A program made the position numbers and the translations under genes. A DNA stretch of 64,000 nt from Leekyejoonella antrihumi. Its GTDB lineage: Bacteria; Actinomycetota; Actinomycetes; Actinomycetales; Dermatophilaceae. The DNA is taken from contig NZ_VCQV01000022.1 in assembly GCF_007845645.1 (NCBI RefSeq), positions 27,729 to 91,728 of the forward strand. Direction: 5' to 3'. Below the pieces are notes generated by a model. That model saw nothing but the letters and a program-made list of their open reading frames with translations. It did not search any database and was not told the origin of the DNA. Of this stretch, positions 8,321 to 16,993 are shown in pieces. How positions within the stretch are numbered: the stretch's first letter is position 1; every line of letters starts with the position of its first letter.

Positions 8321-9379
8321 ACCGCGCACGTGCAGGCGCACGCTCTGCGGGCCATGGGCGATGACCTCGCTGGTCAGCCGTTCGCCCGCGAGCGCAACCT
8401 CATGCCGTGCCCACACACGACCCAGCACCACCGGATCCGCCCCGGCGACGAGCAGTTCGACGGTGCCATCCTCGGCCCGCTCGTCTGTGAGGTGGGTGGC
8501 CACGGCATCTGCGGGATCGCCGGCGCTCAGCGCGACCCGCGAGGCCCGCCGGACACGATCCAGAAGCGGCTCGGGGTGCACGGACTCCAGTCCGGCGGCC
8601 GCGGCACGCGGGGTGCCAGGCGGCACGCCGAGGGCGGCGCGCACCGCCTCGGCGCGGCCCAGGCCGAACCAGTCCGAGGGGCCGGACCGCACGAGGTCGC
8701 GTCCGTGCAGGCTCTGCGCGGTGTCCGTGGTCACGAGGTGCGCGAGCCCTCGCACGACCGCAACCGGCACCCGCTCCAGCTTGCCCTTGACCAGGTCCGC
8801 CGCGGCTGCGATCTCGTCGGCCAGGTTGCGGATGGTCACCGCTAGGTCCCGACCCTCGGTGTCGGCCCGGCCACGCAGGTCGTCGAGCGGGTCGAGTCCG
8901 TGCACGCCGAGCGCGAAGTCGGACACCCCCGCTCGCCAGGGCCGCCCCGAGGTGTCGCTGAGCACCAGGCCGAACGACACCGAGCTGGGCAGCGCCGACT
9001 GCAGCTGCGCGTGGATCCGTGCGGCTGAGGCGTCCGGGTCGCGGGGGAGCAGGAGCAGCCGGTCGTCGCCGGCGTTCGACGCGTCGATCCCGGCGCCGGC
9101 CATCACCGGGCCGGCCACGGACTCGACGACGCGGGTCGGCGCTCCGGTCGTCGCCCGCTCCGTCACGACGGAGCGCGCCTCCTGCAGCGTCAGCGCCGAC
9201 CGGTCGCCGGCGACGACGAACAGGTCCTCGGACTTTGACACGACCTTGCTGGTGACGACCACCACATCGCCGTCGATCAGGGTCGTGCCGCCGCGGCGCA
9301 TCGCGTCCGCGACGGTCGCTCCGAGATTCGTGCCGGGCACGATCTCCGGTATGCCGTCGACCGGGCAGATGGTGAGCAT
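8318..9379 (-). CDS. cofE: Coenzyme F420-0:L-glutamate ligase, lacking the full nitroreductase domain
   Basis: A 353-residue protein. The first ~245 residues are the CofE domain (IPEIVPGTNLGATVADAM, DGDVVVVTSKVVSKSE, VSFGLVLSDTSGRPWRAG, VKGKLERVPVAVVRGL), which adds glutamate to F420-0 with GTP. Mycobacterial FbiB is about 448 residues because a C-terminal FMN nitroreductase domain reduces dehydro-F420. Here only ~100 residues follow, without a recognisable FMN-binding core. It lies 3 nt downstream of cofD, so the two form an operon. Confidence 0.85.
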   Translation of the reverse strand: MLTICPVDGIPEIVPGTNLGATVADAMRRGGTTLIDGDVVVVTSKVVSKSEDLFVVAGDRSALTLQEARSVVTERATTGAPTRVVESVAGPVMAGAGIDASNAGDDRLLLLPRDPDASAARIHAQLQSALPSSVSFGLVLSDTSGRPWRAGVSDFALGVHGLDPLDDLRGRADTEGRDLAVTIRNLADEIAAAADLVKGKLERVPVAVVRGLAHLVTTDTAQSLHGRDLVRSGPSDWFGLGRAEAVRAALGVPPGTPRAAAAGLESVHPEPLLDRVRRASRVALSAGDPADAVATHLTDERAEDGTVELLVAGADPVVLGRVWARHEVALAGERLTSEVIAHGPQSVRLHVRG

Positions 9380-9382
9380 CGG

Positions 9383-10354
9383 TCAGGCGGCCTTGCGCAG
9401 GTCCATGGCGAGCTCGAGCGCCGCGGCGCCCATGGCGGCTGCCGCGTCCACATCGGTCATCAGCAGCGGGCAGGCTCGCACCCGCAGACCGGCGACCGGT
9501 GCACCCGCGTCCCGTTCGTCGACCAGCCAGCCGTCGAGGAAGTCCGTGTAGAGGCCGGCCACCCCGGCCGGTGTGACGTCGATCCCGATGGCCTCCAGAC
9601 AAACGTCGGCGTGACCACGCACCGGCGCGCCGCCCACGAGGGGACACACGCCGACGACCGGCGCGTTGGTGCCGCGCAGTGCATCCCGGACGCCCGGCAC
9701 GGTGAGGATGATGCCGATCGACACGACCGGGTTGCTCGGCGGCAGCAGCACCACGTCGGCCTGCCGTATCGCATCCAGCACGCCGGGTCCCGCGACGGCG
9801 TGATCCATCCCGGCGACGACGAACCGCACGGCCGGCAGCTGGGCCTGATAGCGGACCCACCACTCCTGGAAGTGCATGGCCCGCTGTTCCTCGCCCTCCT
9901 CGACGACCACGTGCGTCTCGACCGGTGTGTCGGTCATGGGGAGCAGCCGCACGTGCTGACCGGGCAGGCCCCACCGCTCGGCGAGCCGGGCCGTGACCCG
10001 GCTGAGCGGCATACCCTGGCCGAGCCACAGGCTGCGCGCGATGTGCGTGCCGAAGTCCTGGTCGCCCAGGCCGAACCACTGCGGTGGGACCTCGTATGCC
10101 GCGAGCTCGTGCTGGACGGCGAACGTCTCGTCCGCGCGTCCCCAGCCCTGCTGCTCGTGGACCCCGCCACCCAGGGTGTACAGCAGGGTGTCCAGATCGG
10201 GGCAGACGCGTAGCCCGAAGAGTGTGATGTCATCGCCGGTGTTGCCGATGATGGTGAGCTCGTGCGGGCCGTCCGGCAGGGTGTCCAGGTGGCGGCGCAG
10301 GCCACGCAGGAAGCGTGCGCCACCGACGCCCCCGGCCAGTGCAGTGATGCGCAT
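9383..10354 (-). CDS. cofD: 2-phospho-L-lactate / phosphoenolpyruvate transferase
   Basis: A 323-residue CofD/FbiA enzyme that transfers the activated three-carbon acid to the riboflavin-level precursor Fo, giving (dehydro-)F420-0. Signatures include ITALAGGVGGARFLRGL at the N-terminus, IIGNTGDDITLFGLRVCPD, WFGLGDQDFGTH and DVVLLPPSNPVVSIG. The length is typical. It is followed 3 nt later by cofE and is divergent from whiB2, the arrangement known from mycobacteria (fbiA-fbiB next to whiB2). F420-dependent chemistry is therefore expected in this organism. Confidence 0.93.
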   Translation of the reverse strand: MRITALAGGVGGARFLRGLRRHLDTLPDGPHELTIIGNTGDDITLFGLRVCPDLDTLLYTLGGGVHEQQGWGRADETFAVQHELAAYEVPPQWFGLGDQDFGTHIARSLWLGQGMPLSRVTARLAERWGLPGQHVRLLPMTDTPVETHVVVEEGEEQRAMHFQEWWVRYQAQLPAVRFVVAGMDHAVAGPGVLDAIRQADVVLLPPSNPVVSIGIILTVPGVRDALRGTNAPVVGVCPLVGGAPVRGHADVCLEAIGIDVTPAGVAGLYTDFLDGWLVDERDAGAPVAGLRVRACPLLMTDVDAAAAMGAAALELAMDLRKAA

Positions 10355-10421
10355 ACCGGACAGTGTGGCAGTCGCGGTGGTTGCCGTTGCGGGCAGATCC
10401 CCTGCTCTGCGCGCTTGACTA

Positions 10422-10451
10422 AAGGCTAATCACACGAGTGTAATTAGCCTT
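10422..10451. promoter_or_regulatory. Near-perfect palindrome upstream of whiB2
   Basis: The arms AAGGCTAATCACAC and GTGTAATTAGCCTT are complementary over 14 bp with one mismatch and a 2-bp centre. The site lies 26 bp before the whiB2 start and 67 bp from the cofD start. It is the most AT-rich part of this divergent spacer, and a dimeric regulator site is likely. Confidence 0.6.
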
Positions 10452-10477
10452 GCTGTCATTCAATGCAAGGAGGAGCT

Positions 10478-10747
10478 GTGCAGGAGTTCTCATTATTTGC
10501 CTTGCATGACCTCGCAGACGAGGACGGCGAGTTGTCCTGGCAGGAGCGTGCTCTGTGCGCCCAGACCGATCCGGAAGCGTTCTTTCCGGAAAAGGGCGGG
10601 TCAACTCGCGACGCCAAGAAAGTCTGTGTCGGTTGTGAGGTTCAGGCGGAGTGTCTGGAGTATGCCCTCGCCCACGATGAGCGGTTCGGCATCTGGGGCG
10701 GGCTCTCCGAGCGCGAGCGCCGCAAGTTGAAGAAGCGGGCGGTCTGA
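10478..10747 (+). CDS. whiB2: WhiB-family iron-sulfur regulator, WhiB2/WhmD type
   Basis: An 89-residue Wbl protein. Four cysteines at about 27, 50, 53 and 59 (C...CxxCxxxxxC) would hold a 4Fe-4S cluster. The turn motif FGIWGGLSERERR and basic tail KLKKRA match the DNA-contacting region. In mycobacteria WhmD/WhiB2 is needed for septation and division. GTG 10478 is chosen over ATG 10463 because AAGGAGGAG lies between them at proper spacing. Context (next to fbiA, upstream of a membrane GT and DUF5719) is that of whiB2. Regulation through the palindrome just upstream is plausible. Confidence 0.93.
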   Translation: MQEFSLFALHDLADEDGELSWQERALCAQTDPEAFFPEKGGSTRDAKKVCVGCEVQAECLEYALAHDERFGIWGGLSERERRKLKKRAV

Positions 10748-10764
10748 GCGCCCACGCACAGAGC

Positions 10765-13700
10765 GTGACCCAGCCATCCACCGTGGTGGGTAGTGCTGGG
10801 TGCTCGGCGTCCGATGCGGACGACACGGGGACCCAGCTGAAGGTGACGACCCTCCTGGTGGTCCAGCAGGGTTTCGAACCCTGGATCGACCAGACCCTCG
10901 CCGCCCTCATCGGGCAGCAGCGGCGACCGGAGCGACTGGTTGTCGTCGATGCGACCGCCGAGCGCCTGATGCCCGATCGGATCGCAGCGGATGCCGACCT
11001 GCACACGGCATTCCCCAGCATCTCGGTCGTCACCGTGCCGAGCGGCACACCCTTTGCCGCGGTGGTGGACACCGCCGTCGATGCCCTGCCTGAGCCGGGG
11101 GAGGACGCGGTCGTCGCGCGCCGACCACGCAAGCGGGCCCGCACCCACAAGATCCGCCCTCGCGACAAGCACGAGTGGCTCTGGCTGCTGCACGAGGACA
11201 GCGTGCCGGAGGCGTCCGCGCTGGCCGACCTGGTCCGAGTCGTCGGCCACTCGAGCCGCATCGGCGTGGCGGGCTGCAAGATCACCCGTCTGCAGGACCG
11301 TCGCCGCCTGGTCAATGTCGGCATCGACCTGACCCGCACCGGGCGGCACGTCGGCGCGACGATGCTGGACGAGCCCGACCAGGGCCAGCACGACGATCGC
11401 CGTGACGTTCTCGCCGTGAGCAGCGCCGGCATGATGGTGCGGCGCGACGTGTATACCCGCCTCGGTGGCTTCGACCCCGCCTTCGACGGCGACGGTGACG
11501 GGCTCGACCTGTGCTGGCGGGCGCACCTGTCCGGTCACCAGGTCATCGTCGTCCCGGCGGCTGTCGTGCACCAGGACCTGGCCTCGGGCAATGACACCCC
11601 ACGAAGTCCTCGCTCGTCCCTCACTCGGTACGTCGCGGGGACCCCGACAGGAGAGGGGGACCGCCCCGCCCCGCGCAGCCCGCGCACCCTGCGGCGGCAC
11701 CGACAGGTTGCGCTGGCCCGATGCTCGCTGCTGGGTATGCCGGTAATGGCCGTGTGGACCACCCTCACCTCGCTGCTGCTCGCACTGCTGTTTCTGCTGC
11801 TCAAGCGCCCGCGCCGGGCGGGGGCCGAGGTCGCCCAGGCCACGGCACCGCTGGGCATCGTCCGGGTCCTTGGCGCCCGGTTGCGTTTCATGCGCCGCGC
11901 GTCGGCACGTCGGCGCCACCTGCGCGCGCTGTTCGTGCCGCTGTCCGGTGCCACCCGATCCGCCATGGAGTCCCTGCATGACGCCGTGGCGATCGAGGAC
12001 GCCCGCGATGACGAGTCGAGCACGCCGGAGAGCGGGCCCGCACAGGACGACGTCGACGAGATGGTGCCGGTCCGCAGCACCTGGTTCCACCGGACCGTGA
12101 CCAACCCCGGCCTCTGGGCCGTGCTGCTGCTGGCGGCGGCGTCCGCGGTGATGTGGCGGGAGCTGCTGACCACCGACGCGCTCCGAGGCGCCGGCAGCGG
12201 ACTGACCGGCGGTGAGCTCCGGCCGTTTGCGACCGACGCCGACGGCATCTGGGCGATGTGGCGCGACGGCTGGCAGGGGACCGGCCTCGGTCACGCCAAC
12301 GTGCCCACTCCATACCTGCCCGTCCTTGCCGCGCTGGCCTGGGTCGTGCAGTGGATTCCCGGGATCAGCGGGGCGACGACGGGTGCCACCGTCGTCGCCT
12401 GGCTGCTGCTGCTCACCATGCCGCTGTCCGGGGCGGCGGCCTACCGGGCCGCGCGCACCGCGACGCATGCCCGGTGGCCGCGCGCCGCCGCAGCTCTGGC
12501 CTGGGCGTCGCTTGCGACCGTGACCACGGCCGTATCGGGTGGCCGGCTCGGCCCCGCCGTAGCGCACATCCTGCTGCCGTTCGCCCTCGCCGGGATCTTC
12601 GAGATCGGCCGCCGCCGGGCGAGCGCGCCGGTCACCTTCGGGACGGTGCTGGCCGTGGCCGGCGTGGGCGCCTTCGCACCGGCACAGCTGGTGCTGCTCT
12701 CCGCGGCGGCCTTGGTCGTGGTCGTCATCGGTCCCGGCTGGGCTCGCCTGCGCGGTCTCATTGTTGCGGTGCTGCCCTGGGCCCTGCTGGCCCCGTGGAC
12801 TCGTTCGCTGATCCGCGATGACTGGCGCGCCGTGCTCGCGGGTCCTGGGCAGCTGGACGCCGGCCATGGCGCCGGCCCCCAGCCGTGGCAGCTGGCCATG
12901 TTGCATCCCGGCGGCCCCGGGTCCTACCTCGTGCTCGTCTCCGTGCCGGTCCTGGCGTTCGGCGTCCTCGGGCTGCTTCGATCCGGCCGTGGTCGGGTGC
13001 AGACGGCGCTGATCCTGCTGGCGGCGGTGGGGCTCGCGGCCGGGCTCGCGGCGCCCCGCATCATGCTGGTGCGAGGGCCCGACGGCGTCCTGTCGCCATG
13101 GAGCGGCACCGCCCTGGACGTGCTGGCGGCCGCACTGCTCGGCATGGCGCTGCTGGGCTCGCGAACGATTGCAAGCCTTCCCCGGCGCGCGCCGGCCCCG
13201 GCGAGCGACAGTGCCGTCGGTCCCGACCCGGTCGACGGCGAAGATCCGGTGGATGACGTCGACGACAGTGCGCCCCCGCGGCGCCGCTGGGGGCTGCGGA
13301 CCGCGATGCCCGGGCTCGTCGGCCTGGCGCTGCTGCTCGGACTCGGGATGACCGGTGTTGCCGCCTGGTCGGCCCCGGTCAAGAACCTGCATCCGGCCGC
13401 GTCCGAGCTGCCCGGCATCGCGGACGAGCCGGTCCACGGCAGCAGGCAGGTGCGCGCGCTGTCCCTCACCGTCGGCGCGGACGGGGTGATCGACTACCAG
13501 CTGGACGGTGCGGAGCAGGGCCTGCCGGTGAGCGACCTGACCACGCAACGGCCCACCGGGGCGGGTGCGACTGCCGGCGCCGTCGCCCGTCTGCTCGGCC
13601 CACCCGCCGGTGGTGCCGGTCAGACCCTGGCCGAGCAGCTGAACCGACTGGCGATACAGACCGTGGTGGTTCGTGGTCTGGGCAGCACGGCGCAGCTCAC

Positions 13701-14163
13701 CCAGTCGCTGCAGGCGACCGGGATCCTCACGTCGCTGCGCGCCGGCCGCGGCGTCACGGTATGGCGAGTGGCCCCGCTTGTGGTGGGCGATGGGGCGCGG
13801 ACGGTCGACGCCAGCCGGGTCACGTTGTACTCCGGCGGGCAGCCTGCACTCGAGCTGCCGTCCACGTCCTCGCACTCGCGATCGAGCACAACGGTCCCAC
13901 AGGGCGCCACCGGACGGATGATCGTCCTGTCCGAAGGGCGCGGCTGGGCGTCCGTCGGCACGGCGCGGCTGAATGGGCACCCGCTGCAGGCAACAACGCT
14001 GGACGGACTACCGGCCTACCGGCTGGGCGCGAGCGGCGGGCACCTGGTGATCGACCCGGGTGTTGCCTTCTCCCGACTGCGACTGGTCCAGGTAGTGTTG
14101 CTGATCCTCTGCCTGTTCCTGGCGGTCCCGTTCGGCAACCGCCGCTCGAGGAGACTTGCATGA
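10765..14163 (+). CDS. Large multi-pass membrane glycosyltransferase (GT2 plus membrane domain)
   Basis: A 1132-residue protein. Residues ~25-280 form a GT2 domain (LLVVQQGFEPWIDQTLAAL, WLWLLHEDSVPEASALADL, SSAGMMVRRDVYTRLGGFDP, GDGLDLCWRA). About a dozen hydrophobic segments follow (from ~320), then an extracytoplasmic tail with a final membrane helix near the C-terminus. Proteins of this layout sit beside whiB2 and DUF5719 in many actinobacteria and probably assemble an envelope glycan. The linker at residues ~278-294 is encoded by a copy of the dispersed palindrome (11597-11645). GTG 10843 is an alternative start. It ends in an ATGA junction with a tiny reading frame before the DUF5719 gene. 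Confidence 0.75.
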   Translation: MTQPSTVVGSAGCSASDADDTGTQLKVTTLLVVQQGFEPWIDQTLAALIGQQRRPERLVVVDATAERLMPDRIAADADLHTAFPSISVVTVPSGTPFAAVVDTAVDALPEPGEDAVVARRPRKRARTHKIRPRDKHEWLWLLHEDSVPEASALADLVRVVGHSSRIGVAGCKITRLQDRRRLVNVGIDLTRTGRHVGATMLDEPDQGQHDDRRDVLAVSSAGMMVRRDVYTRLGGFDPAFDGDGDGLDLCWRAHLSGHQVIVVPAAVVHQDLASGNDTPRSPRSSLTRYVAGTPTGEGDRPAPRSPRTLRRHRQVALARCSLLGMPVMAVWTTLTSLLLALLFLLLKRPRRAGAEVAQATAPLGIVRVLGARLRFMRRASARRRHLRALFVPLSGATRSAMESLHDAVAIEDARDDESSTPESGPAQDDVDEMVPVRSTWFHRTVTNPGLWAVLLLAAASAVMWRELLTTDALRGAGSGLTGGELRPFATDADGIWAMWRDGWQGTGLGHANVPTPYLPVLAALAWVVQWIPGISGATTGATVVAWLLLLTMPLSGAAAYRAARTATHARWPRAAAALAWASLATVTTAVSGGRLGPAVAHILLPFALAGIFEIGRRRASAPVTFGTVLAVAGVGAFAPAQLVLLSAAALVVVVIGPGWARLRGLIVAVLPWALLAPWTRSLIRDDWRAVLAGPGQLDAGHGAGPQPWQLAMLHPGGPGSYLVLVSVPVLAFGVLGLLRSGRGRVQTALILLAAVGLAAGLAAPRIMLVRGPDGVLSPWSGTALDVLAAALLGMALLGSRTIASLPRRAPAPASDSAVGPDPVDGEDPVDDVDDSAPPRRRWGLRTAMPGLVGLALLLGLGMTGVAAWSAPVKNLHPAASELPGIADEPVHGSRQVRALSLTVGADGVIDYQLDGAEQGLPVSDLTTQRPTGAGATAGAVARLLGPPAGGAGQTLAEQLNRLAIQTVVVRGLGSTAQLTQSLQATGILTSLRAGRGVTVWRVAPLVVGDGARTVDASRVTLYSGGQPALELPSTSSHSRSSTTVPQGATGRMIVLSEGRGWASVGTARLNGHPLQATTLDGLPAYRLGASGGHLVIDPGVAFSRLRLVQVVLLILCLFLAVPFGNRRSRRLA
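11597..11645 (+). repeat. Palindromic dispersed repeat, copy D (inside a reading frame)
   Basis: CCCCACGAAGTCCTCGCTCG at the left and TACGTCGCGGGGACCCC at the right align to the other copies. It begins 2 nt after an out-of-frame TGA. It is read through in frame and encodes a Pro/Ser/Arg-rich linker between the GT2 domain and the membrane domain. Confidence 0.65.
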
Positions 14164-14177
14164 GGCGCCTCTCGTGA
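14160..14177 (+). promoter_or_regulatory. Five-codon reading frame MRRLS coupling two genes
   Basis: ATG 14160 overlaps the stop of the membrane GT gene (ATGA), is preceded by GAGGAG at ideal spacing, and runs five codons to a TGA that overlaps the GTG 14174 start of the DUF5719 gene (GTGA). It could relay ribosomes from one gene to the next. Confidence 0.35.
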
Positions 14178-15637
14178 AGGTCGGTGGCCCGGTGCGGGCA
14201 CTGGTGACCGTGGCCGTGGGTGCGGGACTGGTCTACGGCGCGACCAACGCGGACGCACAGGTGTTCTGGACCCGACCCGGTGATGTGCAGCAGGTGAGCA
14301 CGGCGTCGTCGGCGGCGCGCTCGCAGGTGGTGTGCCCCGGGCCGGATCGTCCGGGTTCCACGGGCACAGAGACCGATACCCAGCGCGTCGACATCCTGAC
14401 CGCGCTGGCACCGAAGTCGGTGCTGTCAGCCGCGTCGGGCGGAGCCGGATCCGGGAAGGTGACGGCGACGCGACTGCCGGCCACCAGCGGTGGAGCCCCC
14501 AAGACCGTGACGGCTCGAGGCCGGCAGCTGGTTGACAGCGTGACCGGCGGTGGAGCCGTGCAGGTGACCGGCGTAGGCAGCGACGCGCGAGGTCTGCTCG
14601 CGATGCAGACCGCGACAGAGTCCACCCGGACCGGGCGCGGCAGCTCGCTGCTGGAGTGCACCGAGCCCGGCAGCGATGTGTGGCTGGCCGGTGGCGGGGC
14701 GCAGCCGGGTCGGCTCGCCCGGCTGGTGCTCACCAACCCCGGAGACGGCGCGATCAACGTCGATGCCGAGGTGCTCGGACATTCGGGCGTCAGCAAGTCC
14801 AAGAGCGCCCAGGATGTCGTGGTCCCGGCTCGCGGTCGCACCGTCGTGGTGCTCGGAGCGCTCGGTAGGGCCGCCGCCGACCCGATGATTCACGTCACCG
14901 CCACGGGCGGAGTTGTGCAGGCATCCCTCCTCGACACCTGGATGACCGGGGAGACCCGCGGCGGTGAGGAGCTGACGGGCCCGACGAGCGCGCCGGCAAC
15001 CAGCCAGGTGCTGCCGGCAGTGACCGCCGCCGGCGCGCCGCCGCAGGTGCGGGTGGCGGTCCCGGGCACGTCAGAGGGCATCGTGCGAGTGCGCGCGACC
15101 AACACCGCCGGCGCCGTCGTCACCGACCAGGTCGCCACCGTCGCGGCTGGATCGACGGGTGTGGTGACCTTGCAGGGCCTACCCGAGGGCACCTACTCCG
15201 TCCAGGTCACCGCCGACGAGCCCGTGGTGGCCGCCGCGATCTCCCGCACGGCCACCTCCGGCACGTCCGATCTCGCGTGGATGCCGGCGGCGGCCCCGAT
15301 CACGTCGTTGACCGGGTTCGCGCTGTCCACGCAGTCCCCGGGGTCGAATGCGGTGCTGATGCTGGCGTCGCCGGGCCGGCCGGCGACCGCTCGAGTCACC
15401 ATGGTGTCGCCCGCCGGCGTGCCGACCACCAAGACGGTCACGGTCCCCGCCGACCGACCGGTCGCGCTGACCGTGACCTCGGCGGCGTCCGGCTGGGTGA
15501 GTGTCACCAAGGGTGCGCTGTACGCCGGCCTGGTCGACCACGGCAAGGACTCCTCGGGTCCGCTGCTCAGCAGCACCGCCCTGCACCCCGTGCAGGTGCG
15601 CTCCGATGTGCTGGACGCTCGGCCCGCGACTCCCTGA
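14174..15637 (+). CDS. DUF5719 family secreted or membrane-anchored protein
   Basis: A 487-residue protein with one N-terminal hydrophobic segment (VRALVTVAVGAGLVYGATNA) and a Thr/Ser/Gly/Val-rich extracytoplasmic body with beta-type repeats (for example RLARLVLTNPGDGAINVDAE and a 'GRTVVVLGAL' strand). It matches the DUF5719 proteins that follow the giant membrane GT2 in actinobacterial whiB2 loci. The function is unknown; a partner of the adjacent glycosyltransferase at the envelope is likely from context. TTG 14156 is an alternative start in the same frame. Confidence 0.7.
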   Translation: MKVGGPVRALVTVAVGAGLVYGATNADAQVFWTRPGDVQQVSTASSAARSQVVCPGPDRPGSTGTETDTQRVDILTALAPKSVLSAASGGAGSGKVTATRLPATSGGAPKTVTARGRQLVDSVTGGGAVQVTGVGSDARGLLAMQTATESTRTGRGSSLLECTEPGSDVWLAGGGAQPGRLARLVLTNPGDGAINVDAEVLGHSGVSKSKSAQDVVVPARGRTVVVLGALGRAAADPMIHVTATGGVVQASLLDTWMTGETRGGEELTGPTSAPATSQVLPAVTAAGAPPQVRVAVPGTSEGIVRVRATNTAGAVVTDQVATVAAGSTGVVTLQGLPEGTYSVQVTADEPVVAAAISRTATSGTSDLAWMPAAAPITSLTGFALSTQSPGSNAVLMLASPGRPATARVTMVSPAGVPTTKTVTVPADRPVALTVTSAASGWVSVTKGALYAGLVDHGKDSSGPLLSSTALHPVQVRSDVLDARPATP

Positions 15638-15690
15638 CGTCGCTGGGTGAGGGCGCCGAGTCGCACTGCGCACGCTTCCCTGTCGCGCAT

Positions 15691-15748
15691 CGAGTGGTCA
15701 AGGATGCACGGTTCGAGCGAGTGGGTGGCGTGCGTCTGTGACCACTCG
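15691..15748. terminator. Inverted repeat between convergent genes
   Basis: CGAGTGGTCA (15691-15700) and TGACCACTCG (15739-15748) are perfectly complementary, and a second GCACG/CGTGC pair nests inside. The structure lies in the 134-bp gap between the DUF5719 and SDR gene ends, so it may terminate both. Confidence 0.45.
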
Positions 15749-15771
15749 ACGAATCCGGTGGGGAAGGCCAG

Positions 15772-16599
15772 TCAGTTTGGCCGGGCCGCCAGCCACTCGG
15801 CATACGTGCGCCCACCGCGCACTGCGCCCGGACCCGGCAGGTTCGCGCCCGCCGCGAACGCCTTCAGGGCCCCGCCGACCGCGGGGAGGGGCAGCACGCG
15901 AGGTGTGCGACGGCCCTGGATGTGTGCGGTGAGCACGGCCAGGTCTCGGGCCGACTGGGTCTCGGGTCCGGCAAGCTCGATCGGTGCGGTGGCCGGCGTC
16001 TCGTCGAGGGCAACATCGACCAGACGAGCGGCCACCCATGCGGTGTCGCAGGAGGCGAAGCGCAGTCCGGAGAGCCCCAGACCGACCGGTCCGAGGTGCG
16101 CACCGCAGATGCGGGCGACCAGGTCGTGGAACTGGGTTGCCCGCACGATGACGTGCGGACGCCCGGAGCCGGTCACCACGGCCTCAGTGTCCGCCTTCAC
16201 CTGGTAGTACGACATGGGACTGTCCCAGCAACCCACGATCGAGACGTAGACCAGGCGTGCGTCCGGATTCGCCTGGGACAGAACGTCGCACAGTCGTCTG
16301 GTGCCCTGCACGTCTACCTGCTGGGCGTGCGTCGGGTTGGAGGCGCAGTGGATGATCGCCTGCACCCCGGAGACGGCCTCGAGCAGACCGTCGCCGGTTG
16401 CCAGGTCACCCTCCACCTGCGGCACCGGCGAGGAGCCGGACGCGCGTCGCGTCAGCACCCGTGCGGGCACCTCGGAGCGGGTGAGCTCCTCCACGACCCG
16501 CAACCCGAGAGTGCCGGTCCCGCCGGTGACGAGCACGGGGGCGCGGCCCAAGCCGGGAAGCCCCGGAACCAGGGGTGGTGGGTCGGTCGGTCCAGCCAT
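15772..16599 (-). CDS. NAD(P)-binding SDR/NmrA-type protein
   Basis: A 275-residue atypical short-chain dehydrogenase-like protein. The nucleotide-binding loop is VLVTGGTGTLGLRVVEEL (GxxGxxG). It is followed by LVYVSIVGCW and SYYQVKADTE, an atypical YxxxK-like segment in which Tyr-Gln-Val-Lys replaces the classic motif. Such proteins reduce small molecules or sense redox state; the substrate is unknown. ATG 16599 is chosen, with GGAGGA upstream. It begins 7 bp after the zincin-like gene, so they share a transcript. Confidence 0.7.
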   Translation of the reverse strand: MAGPTDPPPLVPGLPGLGRAPVLVTGGTGTLGLRVVEELTRSEVPARVLTRRASGSSPVPQVEGDLATGDGLLEAVSGVQAIIHCASNPTHAQQVDVQGTRRLCDVLSQANPDARLVYVSIVGCWDSPMSYYQVKADTEAVVTGSGRPHVIVRATQFHDLVARICGAHLGPVGLGLSGLRFASCDTAWVAARLVDVALDETPATAPIELAGPETQSARDLAVLTAHIQGRRTPRVLPLPAVGGALKAFAAGANLPGPGAVRGGRTYAEWLAARPN

Positions 16600-16606
16600 G
16601 ATGGAT

Positions 16607-16993
16607 TCAGTCCTCCAGGTCGTCCGGATGGATGCCGAGAACACTCGCCACCTGTTCGGCGACCACGTCGTCGATCAGCACGCACAGGTCGGCCTCATGC
16701 AGTGCACGAGACTCGATCGGACGGCGGTAGAGCACGATGCGTGCGGCGGTTGTGCGGGTCGCCGGGAAGGCTCGGCCGAGCGCGATCTGTGCTTCCCACG
16801 GCGCCGGATCGCTGGGCGGCACGTCCTCGACCGCGAACTCCAGGGACGCGAGCGGGCGGTGCAACCGGTGCTCGAGATGGTCCACGGAGTCCAGCACGAG
16901 CTCGTCGAAACGACTGGAACGGGATCGCATTGCCGGCACCTGCGGCCAGGCGATGGGACCACGGAAGCCCCGGCCATGGCGATCTGCGTGCAT
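16607..16993 (-). CDS. Metallopeptidase-family (Zincin_1-like) protein without an intact HExxH
   Basis: A 128-residue protein that matches the small 'minimal zincin' proteins found divergent from DUF3499 (Rv3259 position). The conserved core is SRFDELVLDSVDHLEHRL, RIVLYRRPIES and a C-terminal helix. At the active-site position the sequence is LIDDVVAEQVASVLGI, so the HExxH zinc motif is absent and peptidase activity is unlikely. ATG 16993 is preferred because TAGAGT sits exactly 6 nt upstream; ATG 16930 is an alternative. Confidence 0.7.
   Translation of the reverse strand: MHADRHGRGFRGPIAWPQVPAMRSRSSRFDELVLDSVDHLEHRLHRPLASLEFAVEDVPPSDPAPWEAQIALGRAFPATRTTAARIVLYRRPIESRALHEADLCVLIDDVVAEQVASVLGIHPDDLED

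Noticed and set aside
10863..10886. GGTTTCGAACC, resembling a tRNA T-arm
   Set aside because: It lies in the coding sequence of the GT2 domain, and no acceptor or anticodon stem surrounds it.
10642..13980. Long minus-strand frame of 1112 codons opposite the membrane glycosyltransferase
   Set aside because: Low-complexity composition typical of antisense frames in high-GC DNA; the plus-strand protein has clear domains.
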